Assembly (NCBI RefSeq): GCF_034087045.1
Contig: NZ_CP139247.1
Span: 5,978,001 to 6,042,000 of the forward strand
Length of the DNA: 64,000 nucleotides
Direction: 5' to 3'
Source: Chitinophaga sancti
GTDB taxonomy: Bacteria; Bacteroidota; Bacteroidia; Chitinophagales; Chitinophagaceae
Positions 1-9,200 of the stretch are shown here, piece by piece. How positions within the stretch are numbered: position 1 is the stretch's first letter; the number at the start of each line of letters is the position of its first letter. The notes under the pieces are model-generated. The model saw only the letters and a program-made list of their open reading frames with translations. It searched no databases and was not told where the DNA came from. A program made the position numbers and the translations under genes.

Positions 1-1478
1 CTATTGTAAGTTCCCTAACAATTTGAGGTGTAATTCCACTCAAAGTCTTTTTATAATTCTCTTGTACTGAAGGTGTAAGGCCTGCCCATCTCTCATAATG
101 TCCATTATAACGTTCTATATAGTCCGCCTTTAGCATCATACCCGCTGTAACTGAAGGTAAAATGACAAATGATTTAGGATGATCTGTTACTTGTGCATTA
201 CCTCCTTTACCGCTCATTCCAGGTCCCTCATAAGCTAGCCAGATGCCTGTCGGTGTAAATTCGGGATATTTCTGGAAAATCGATTTGTCCCAGCCATAAT
301 AAGGAGCATCGTTTTCGTGCCCATCTTTTGCTTCCATCCCTCCTGTACCTGTATGTTTATATCCTCCTGATTTGAAATGACTTGTCTCTAATCTATACAT
401 TTTTTCCACGATTGCAGCCCTATCTGCTCCATACTTGTAAAAAACTGCATTCAAGCCAATTCTCGCATCATCAAGTGTAAACTTACCCGGTGAGTGGCCA
501 GAGGAAGAAGTAGTTACGTTTTCATGATTAATAAAAGGACTTGGACGGGCTTCGTAATGATAGTTCCCTTGGGCATCAATTGTCCGATATTTATGGATTT
601 CGATCGTTGCCCAATTGACCATACCTGTTATTCCGTAATTTGTCTCAACCTTATATAATGGACTACTATTCTGCGTCGCATGATAATAGGTAACAAACTT
701 AACTTCCTCTCCGTCTAAATCTATGCCTTGAATTGGCGTATTGCTGGCAAATTGATATGGTGTTAGCTCTGGATATGATTTGGTCAATGGATCCACACTT
801 AAAAACTTTCCAACCCTCGGATCATACACCCTCATTCCATAATCCTGCTCATTCCCCTCTCCCTTCACCTCATTATCATTCTCCTTCCCATTAAACCCAT
901 AACGGTAAGAACCACCGGTAACTACAGAACTCCTCCCCGGCATTAACATACCAAACGGATAATATTCCTGGCTGGAACTCATAGTTGGCTCATAATGATC
1001 TACCAAAATCCCATCCGTTGAGATACCTACCCTACGATCTGACACCGTAGATAACACATTACCCAAATGATTACTTAACTCAAAGAACTTCTCTCCACGG
1101 CTAAAATTAATATTTATTCCTGATCCTAATCCTGTCATATTTACTCCGGGTAGCACATTCCCATCTTCCACATTGACTTTCACTGCGTTAATTCCCAATC
1201 GGCTGCTTCCGTACAAATTTGCCGCTGTCCGACTCAGGGACCCATTGTTAACAGTACTTTCGCCTTTCGTATAGATACTCATCACATTACCCGTAGCATC
1301 ACGTACATACCACGTCTTTACACCATTCACCCGCTTACTGATCCTGTTCCCTCCAACATCATAAGTACCACACCTTGCCTGCTGATCCTGTTATTATTAT
1401 CCAGCGTATAAACTGTTTCTGTAAGCGCATAGCCTCCGGCATCAGGTATATACAGGTTCATACCATTTTCCTTTTGTA
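1..1478 (-). pseudogene. Broken RHS-repeat protein: tip fragment with internal deletion and frameshift
   Basis: An open frame runs from about 1394 past the left edge of the window. It encodes an RHS core (YGMRVYDPRVGKFLSVDPLT near 780-840, preceded by a DHYEP...QEYYPFGMLMPGR block) and then a unique C-terminal domain of more than 230 residues. The upstream piece (about 1370-1478) matches residues near 430 of the intact RHS protein at 3300-11792 (IPDAGGYALTETVYT). It lies in another frame, so about 5.7 kb present in the intact gene is missing and the two parts are out of frame. The C-terminal domain contains RLETSHF near 380 and YNGHYERWAG near 85, which resembles the catalytic-Glu region of muramidase-like proteins; that is an inference from memory. 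The core and the deletion are read directly. Expression of the tip is unknown: no ATG occurs in the tip frame before about 1283. Confidence 0.85.
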
Positions 1479-1514
1479 GTATAAACTGTTTCACCAGTAT
1501 GAAACAGTTTATAC
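1479..1514. repeat. 14-bp perfect inverted repeat at the end of RHS homology
   Basis: Arms GTATAAACTGTTTC (1479-1492) and its exact complement (1501-1514) flank an 8-nt loop. The same 14-mer also occurs directly at 1406-1419 inside the RHS fragment. Similarity to the intact RHS gene ends just at the left arm (about 1478), so the repeat marks a rearrangement boundary. A hairpin or terminator role is possible but there is no T-tract. Confidence 0.7.
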
Positions 1515-1561
1515 AGCTGAATAGAATAATTATAAAAGGATTAATTCATGAGTTGGATGTA

Positions 1562-2161
1562 CTATCTATCTACAGGTTCTAACTTCCCACTAAAAAACAC
1601 ATCTACATAAAACAATTGCCCTACATCCGAGAGAGGCACCTCAATAAGATAATTTATTCTACAAACATTCTTACCAATCTCAATATTATTAAATAGCAAG
1701 GCTCCGTAATCAAACAATTCATAATGATTGTTATTAATTAAGGTTTTCGAAAAAACTGATTTGCTGATTGTAGTATCAACGAGAATACTATCATTCGTTT
1801 CTATACGAATAGAGGATTCAAAGTTGTTAGATATAAATTTTTTCATACCTAACAACTTAACATATATTTCAGGTACAATTAATGAACTATCAAATAAGCA
1901 ATAATGCCTGAAAGTTAGATGAATATTATCAACACCTCTTTTTAAAACAGTATCAATTGTAATAGTATCCTTATATCTGTGGTTCCAGGATTTTATTAAC
2001 TCATCAGCATTCACCGGGTCAGGTATTTCTTCCTGAGAAGTTATACTGTCCTTACTTCTGACAGTATCTGCATCCAGTTTTTCATCCTGATCAACTTTAA
2101 CTTTATTTGCACTATTGCAACCAATGATTAAAAAACAAAACAAATAGAATGTAATTTTCAT
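1562..2161 (-). CDS. Lipoprotein of unknown function, possible immunity protein
   Basis: The 199-aa product starts with a lipoprotein signal (hydrophobic residues 3-14, lipobox LIIGC with Cys15). An acidic, Lys/Asp-rich linker follows to about residue 60, then a globular region with beta-type periodicity. No family is recognised. It starts 6 nt after the stop of the truncated tip-like ORF at 2168-2458, on the same strand, and it precedes the broken RHS tip. Small genes directly after a variable RHS tip are typically immunity proteins, and a lipid-anchored one would suit a toxin acting in the periplasm. That role is inferred from position only. The start ATG is well placed because the lipobox follows at normal distance. 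Confidence 0.75.
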   Translation of the reverse strand: MKITFYLFCFLIIGCNSANKVKVDQDEKLDADTVRSKDSITSQEEIPDPVNADELIKSWNHRYKDTITIDTVLKRGVDNIHLTFRHYCLFDSSLIVPEIYVKLLGMKKFISNNFESSIRIETNDSILVDTTISKSVFSKTLINNNHYELFDYGALLFNNIEIGKNVCRINYLIEVPLSDVGQLFYVDVFFSGKLEPVDR

Positions 2162-2167
2162 AAAATA

Positions 2168-2458
2168 TTATTTGGATGGCGGAGGGCTATAGATTTTACT
2201 TCTGTAAAGATTTACCTGACGCATATACACATTATAAAGAGTCTGATTTCCGGACTTTAACGCTCTAAAAGCTCCCAGGGCAGATACTTTTAAATTAGCA
2301 TAATCACTTATCTCAGGTTTGTTGTCAAAAGTCAACATTTTATGAATGAGACTATTTCCATACAGACCTGCATTCACCTTTTTTACAGGATCAGGTATCA
2401 TATCAAATTTCAAATAGCCAGATATATGTTTGGCATAATAATCCTTTCCATCAAACAA
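2168..2458 (-). pseudogene. Truncated C-terminal tip-like ORF (possible RHS toxin remnant)
   Basis: A 96-codon frame opens with TTG directly after an in-frame TGA and has no ATG near its 5' end, so it looks like the 3' remainder of a longer gene. Its upstream boundary (2458-2460) coincides with the truncated end of a transposase remnant on the opposite strand, which suggests that the 5' part was lost with the insertion. The sequence is basic and ends in SPPPSK. No family is recognised. Its place just before a small lipoprotein gene, between two RHS C-termini, suggests a displaced RHS C-terminal module. This is inference; a short independent gene with a TTG start remains possible. Confidence 0.5.
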
Positions 2459-2460
2459 TC

Positions 2461-2815
2461 AGTGTCAGTGCAGCAGATATTCATGACTCAGTAGGTAGAT
2501 TTGACTTATTGTGGAGAATAGAAAAAAATAGTTCAAGAATGAAGCTAATTCGTACTGACATGGCCTACAGGGGTGAATTCAGTGATACTGTTGAAAATTA
2601 CTATAAATGGAATATAGAAATAACTCAGAAACCGCCGACAGTAAAAGGTTTCGTTCCACAAACAGGCAGGTGGAACGATCATTCGCATGGCTGAATTTTT
2701 TCAGAAGGTTAGATAAGAATCATGAAAGGCTACCTGAATCATCTGTTGCATTCATTCAGGTAGCTTTCATTAATTTACTTCTAAAATGAGGCGGTCGGAA
2801 ATTTAAACATGTTCT
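2461..2815 (+). mobile_element. IS5-family-type transposase remnant (5'-truncated, frameshifted)
   Basis: Reading + from 2461 gives VSAADIHDSVGRFDLLWRIE, then LIRTDMAYRGEF and KGFVPQTGRW, followed after a shift near 2675 by VERSFAWLNFFRRLDKNHER and a final AFINLLLK ending at 2789. This order, with an Asp in the DMAYRG block and Glu in VERSFAW, is the C-terminal half of an IS5/IS4-type DDE transposase. The N-terminal half is absent: the frame begins at the border with the minus-strand tip remnant. One small indel separates the two halves. The 25 nt after the stop (GGCGGTCGGAAATTTAAACA...) may be the right terminal repeat; no left copy is visible. The element is not functional. Confidence 0.85.
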
Positions 2816-2846
2816 AATTCCTCAAATACTTCTCCCCTCAACATCA

Positions 2847-2972
2847 TTATATTTTATCAGGTAGAATATCTACACATCTTATTAAACTCATATGCAACTT
2901 TTCCTGAAACATTATACCTTCAATGAATATAGGGTTGCTTACTGGAATGATTACTCCGATTATAAATTTCAT
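2847..2972 (-). CDS. Possible 41-aa ORF coupled to the preceding membrane protein gene
   Basis: The ATG at 2970-2972 overlaps the TGA of the 109-aa gene upstream in the ATGA arrangement typical of translational coupling. The product begins with a hydrophobic stretch (MKFIIGVIIPVSNP) and ends in TAA shortly before the right end of the transposase remnant. It may be a short membrane-active peptide, the start of a gene cut by the insertion, or chance. No homologue is known to me. Confidence 0.3.
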   Translation of the reverse strand: MKFIIGVIIPVSNPIFIEGIMFQEKLHMSLIRCVDILPDKI

Positions 2973-3298
2973 CTGGTCTGATCAAAATATATTAAAACAC
3001 CTGCATTAATGACAATTAGCGCTGATAAGATAATACTTAATTTTTGACCCAACTTGATTAGTTGGATTTTCCTTTTCAATTTCTTATCATTTGGATACTC
3101 ATTAACTAATTTATTAAAATCAATTTTCTTAAAAAACCAATCGCCATCCAAAAAAGATAAATAACTATGTATTGTCATACTATTGGATTTATCAATCCAG
3201 CTATAATATACTATTTTTTTGTTAATTATAACTATCTGTATAGCTATAATAAAAAAAATAGAAATTAGTATTACGGTAACCCCTAAAATTTTAAACAT
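2969..3298 (-). CDS. Two-helix membrane protein, candidate immunity protein
   Basis: The 109-aa product has two predicted membrane helices (about residues 4-26 and 87-105) with a charged, Lys-rich middle segment between them. The ATG lies 1 nt after the stop codon of the giant RHS gene (3300-11792) on the same strand, so the two are almost certainly co-transcribed. Known polymorphic toxin loci place the cognate immunity gene in exactly this position, and a membrane-bound immunity protein would suggest a membrane- or envelope-targeted toxin domain. No family was recognised, so the immunity role is an inference from position. AT content is visibly higher than in the RHS backbone, as is common for exchangeable tip/immunity cassettes. 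Confidence 0.75.
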   Translation of the reverse strand: MFKILGVTVILISIFFIIAIQIVIINKKIVYYSWIDKSNSMTIHSYLSFLDGDWFFKKIDFNKLVNEYPNDKKLKRKIQLIKLGQKLSIILSALIVINAGVLIYFDQTR

Positions 3299-3299
3299 A

Positions 3300-6200
3300 C
3301 TATTTATTATTATTACTATTATCTATAATTGAAGTAGTTAATCCTCCGGAAAGCTTCACTTCAACCCCCAATAGGTAGGCTATTTTTCCATAAAAAATGT
3401 TAACCTTTTTATCAGTAACAACCCCCTGGTCATTCATGGCAGCAGAAAAACTTGAAATACCAAGCACTGATATATTTCCCTCTGCACTCCAATCTTCGTA
3501 ACCATATCGAGTTCCTTTAAATGATTGAGAAACGCCTGCTCCAATCCACGCATATTTGGCAGAAAGACTCTGGCTGATTTCAACATATCTGTCATGACTA
3601 TTCTGAGACTCCTGAAATGGATAAGATATATTTGGATATGACCATTCATTACTTTTACCCCATTGTTTTTCAATGCTGGCTCCAAAAAGTTTTACAGCCG
3701 CAAGATTAATTTCATAGCCACGTTCAATATTTCCTACTTTCCATTCCATACTCTTTTGTGCTCCAAAAGTAAAATTAACCTCCAATTTAAGTGACTTAGC
3801 AGAATTTACCGGATCAACAACATTATCCATCATCCAACGCTTAGTTTCATCTACAACACGATTCGTTCCCCAATCGAAAACCCGCTGGTTTTTTATCACT
3901 ACTTCGCCAATTAAACTCTCATTTCCTTCATTAGTTTCCCTCGAATCAACTCTTTTACTAACAAACCATTCATTTGCATGTTCATTATCTTTTGCCCTTC
4001 CTATCTCGCCTCCATGGATCAGTTTGTAAAGGCTTGCCCCAAATTTGGTTTTAAAATTACCATATGGATCGGTATAACTGACCGGATTATTTCCGTTTAC
4101 AGCATATTGGCTTACTCCTACCGTATAAACAGGATCTAAATTCCATCTTCTACCAATTCGTGAATCATATTCCCAGAATTGAGCAGTATAACTATTCCCA
4201 TTAATATCCAAATCCTTCTCCTGCCCATTATATCCATAACGATAGCCCCCGGCAATACTCATTCCTCCTCCAATGCCTCTACCTGGCATGAACATACCAA
4301 ATGGAAAATACTCCTGTGAAGATAGAAGATATGGTTCATAATGATCTATATTAGTTTCATCCAAGGACACACCTATTTTACGGTCAGAAACTGTAACTAA
4401 TACATTTTCAAGATGATTACTCAGCTCATAGAATTTTTCACCTCTGATAAAATTAATATTTACAGCATACCCTAACCCTGACATATTCGTAGAAGACAAA
4501 GTACCTTTGTTTTCTACATTGACTAACTCTGAGTTAATCCCTAATCGATTGGTTCCGTAAAGATGTGCTTCCATCTGGCTTAAGTATCCATTGTTAACCG
4601 TACTGTCGCCTTTCGTATAGATACTCATCACTTTACCTCTAGCATCACGTACATACCATGTCTCTACTCCATTCACCCGCTTACTGATCCTGTTCCCCAA
4701 AGCATCATAAGTATAACTGATCTCACTTCCATTCGATTTCTTAATCCTGCTTATCTTCCCATACAATGTCCAGTCTATACTATCAATTCCAGCTCCCTGA
4801 TCTGATATCAGATTGCCGATTGCGTCATATTTATAATTCCCTGCTGTTTGACCATCTATATCATTTTCATAATTAGATGCTCCCACAGAATCATACACAA
4901 AGTCCAGCTGATTTGTCCCTGTCTTATATGTATATCTCAGAGAATCCATCCCTAACGGCGTGCCCGCAAAACTATGATTACCATTCCGCCGGTAGCTAAG
5001 AATATTACCATTCGCATCATAACTCACCCGTTCCTTGAAGTCATCCAATACCTCCGGTTCCCATATATTCGTATTGGTATTCAATCCTCTTGATACCTGC
5101 ATGCCCGTTAGCCGGTTCAGTACATCATAGCTATAATTGGATTGTAACGGTGTACCTACTGAGGGAAGATTTTGGCTAATGGCGGAGATATTCCCATTAA
5201 ATAAAGGCTTCAGGTTCGTGCCGGATGCAAAAGGGTGGACTGTGCCTATAGGCGAATAGTCCCTTCCACCATAATAATGTAATGCAAATCCAAATACATC
5301 TTTTGCCACCTGCGATCCACTACCACCATCGCCTCCCGGATCATAACCAGGGGTCACCGCTGTACTATTCACCCCTTTTAACCAGCCCTGAACTGTATAT
5401 GCATAATCTACTCCCTGTACCTGTTCCTGACCTAAAACCATCCTACCTAAAGGACCATGCTTATAATACTGGTAATATGCATCATTATCCCAATTAATAC
5501 TATCATGACTCGTTTCTACATTTGTTAACCGGTTCTGCGCATCATAGCTATAACGGTGATAGAAAGCATCCTGCCGACCCGGCTGATATCCTGTTTCATT
5601 CACCTTTCCACTGATCAGATCATAGCCATATACCATCTTCTTAAACCGGTTATCACTCTCCTGCATACCTCCCTGCTTATAATCCTGCAATAATGTATCA
5701 ACATTCCCATGCACATCATAGCTATAAAATGTGGCTGTCGCAAAACCCATCGTATCCTGAGCTGCAGCATCATTGAATAATGCCGTCCAGGATACCCTGT
5801 TGCGAAGATTCCCTGGGGTTAGGTATAACTGAGATAACGAGCTATACGCTACATCATATGTCGTTTTCGTAATCTGTTTACGCGAATTATTCGCTGCGGC
5901 CAACCAGTCTGATAACAATGCTGTATCCCGGCTGATGAAATCATTCATTACTGCAGCACTCATCAGCTCTCCGACTTCATTGATCCTACCCAGTGCATCG
6001 TAGGTCGTATAACTGTACTTATTATCAGGGCGCTGCTTTGCATGCTGCGATAATGAAAGACGGCCCAAACGGTCGTACCAAAAATGGCTTACCCCTCCAT
6101 CAGGTGATACCTGCGATACTACCTGGTTAAGCGTATTATAACGGTACTGCGTAGCCATCGTATGTGCTGGCACCAATGTGATCCCCGCTGCCCTGGCTGC

Positions 6201-9200
6201 CCTTACCCTGTTCACCCAGTCAGTTGAACGATCTATAACTACACCTGCCGGTGGAATGGTCTTTATAAGATTCCCCGCCTGATCATAATAGTAAAGTGTA
6301 TAATGATACTCACTCGTACTATACGTCACGGTAAACACCTCCTGCTGACCTCCCGCAATTGCCATCGCCAGGTAATCGGCATCAAAACTGCCATTCAGGG
6401 AATCCTTGTAGGAATTATAGATCTCGGTTCCCTTACTGACTGCAAAGAACTCATTATCCGTACAATTTGTGACACTATTCACAGCCACTGTTCCAAACAC
6501 CGGTGTCGCATTGCCGCATAATAACGGTCCACCATAGAGTGTATAACACGAATCACCTACAATACAACCGCTCGTATAATGAACCGTACCTGCATCACTG
6601 GTACTCGTATTAAAGTCCGTTACATTGCTGACCGATTTGCTCCTATAGGTATCCCACGTCGCTTTTGTATTTGTATTGATCACTACGCTGTCATCTGCAT
6701 TTACAAAGAGACTATCACTACAGCCTATCTTCCCCGTATAGTGGCTTATCATTAACACCCCATTATTCCCTATATTCCCCGCTGATGCATAATTGCCGTC
6801 AGGACGCTGTATTACTGAACTCAATTCCACGGCAGTATCCAACCTTATCAACTCTGACCATTCCAGGTTATTATCCTTATCTACTTTCCGCCATATCACG
6901 CTTTCTATACCTGAGGATACGCTCTCTACTGCTACATATCCACTATCCTCTGTCGGGTACAGCGGCATAGACTGCACCAGGTTATCTCCTGATATCTTCC
7001 CAAACTCTTTATAATAAAGCACACTTCCCACTTCATCAATCCCCATCACAAGATGATGGTTCTCCGTCGTGGATACTCCATACCCCGTAATATTGAACAT
7101 ATAACCATACGGCTTCTTATAGATCTCCCCTCCAAAACTGGAGACCCAGCCATTAGTATGGTTCCGGTAATAACGCTTTGTTGATATTTGTGACCCGGTG
7201 GACAGATCCATTTTAAGAACGAACGTCTCAAAATATGGAACGGCATACGTGCTTCCCAGTACTACAAGTGTATCATTGTTCTGTAACAGACTGTAGCCTT
7301 CCTCTCCACTGCTGTTACCTATTTGTTTTACCCATAATGCATTGCCTGTGCTATCAAGCAAACCTACTATAAAGTCTGCTACCGTATTGGCAATGTTGTA
7401 TTTGCCGGTAAATGCATAACCGCCACCTGTCGTCTGGATGATATCTGTACCTACCTCCCCATACGTCGTCGCATATTGCACGGATCTGCTCCAGGAGACG
7501 ATCCCTCCACTATCCAGCTTGACTATATATGCACCCTGTACATAAGAGGCGCCACTCGTTCTCCCTATTGCTATAAATCCCCCATCTGACGTCTTTCTTA
7601 CCTTCAAAAAGTAATCATCCAGTGATCCCCCATAACGTTTCGCCCACAATATATTCCCCAGTGAGTCTGTCTTTACCAGGTAAGCATCCGTATCAGGGTC
7701 CTGGTCCGTAGAATCTGCGACTGTCTTTATACGGCCCGCCAGCAAATAACCCCCATCCACTGTGCTGATCACATCACTAAACATCGATGTACTGTCACTC
7801 GCATAGACATGTAAACCTCCGGTAGGATCTCCTATCTTCTTACAGACTATGCTGTCTTTTGAACTGTATAAGGTACAGGTATCCTCGATAAACGTCAGGT
7901 ATTCCCAGGCCTGTTTAGAGAAGCCGGTATGAGCGTTCATATAGGCTGCAAACAGGGAATTTACCTGCTGCTGCTTTGTGCTATCCCCTTCTTCTTTTGT
8001 TGGTTTTAGTGAAGGATAAGTTGATTTAAAACTGGTATAAAGATCATTGATAGTTGTACAGGATGCACAGGCAGCCGCTGTATTACATTGAATGATCGCA
8101 GGGATCGTGATCGCTGGTGTCACATAGGTACAAGCTGCATTGTCAGGATCACAGGCAGACAACAATGCGTCCAGCTGAGACGTTGTTAATGTTGTACTAC
8201 GTGTACGGTTCAGATATGCGGCAAAAGTTGTATCTGTACTTTTCTTAAAGGAGTTGTATTCTAATTGCAGTGTACTGAGCGTATTACATTCACATGCTGT
8301 TGGTTTGGTATAAGTCGTACTTTCTGCATATACTGCCTGTGCATCATATGGAAGCGGCGCTGTTACCAACAGGTAATTACAGTTTAATGTATCCGTAATA
8401 TTATGGGCAGTGTTGTATTCATCTATAATCGCCTGAAAACTGCTGTATTCATTTGTACTACCAGGTGCTACGGTACTGGATCCCATTACATGGGTCGCAT
8501 CTGCTCCTGCTTTACAGACAGCCAGCATCTTAGGAATGAATATCTGGTTGATGACCGCTGTATCGTAATACGCACAGGTTTGCAACTGGCTGAGCCAGGT
8601 ACTTACATAGCTCTGACAGTTGGATGCGTATGTCGCAGCTAAATTCGCAGCTACTGAATCTTTTGCTTTTGTCGAATCACCGCTGGCGATATAACTGATG
8701 CCTGAAGATGTTAAAGCCTTTGAATAATCTGTAAAATGAACTGATTTACCAGCGGCGATCAGCTCATTGGTGGTAGCGGTACATTTGGTCAGCTGGATTA
8801 AGCTATCCAGCATACGTGTCTTTGTGGCTAAATACAATTCCCTGAATGTACGCCATGCCATATCCAGGTCACCGTCACACATGGTGCTTTCGTTAAATGC
8901 ACTCGCCATTGTTTTGTAGGTCGCTACGCAATCACTGCTCAGTCCATCACATTTTACACCGATGGTGGATACACTGTACATAGAGATCCCCTTGGTAGTA
9001 TCAGCAACATCTGAATAGAACTTCAGTTTCTTATTCAGCATAGTTGCCTGTGTAGCTGCCATCGGGTCTATATTAGCTGTGACTGACTTAAATGGAATAT
9101 TGACATTGCCCGTGGGGTTCAGGAAACCGGAATCCCGCGCAGCAGCGTAAGTATTTACCGCTTCAAATCGTCTATCCCATAGGAGGCTGCTCTCGTAAGA

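Noticed and set aside
2509..2789. Two overlapping short + strand ORFs as separate genes
   Set aside because: Together they form one transposase C-terminus split by a frameshift.
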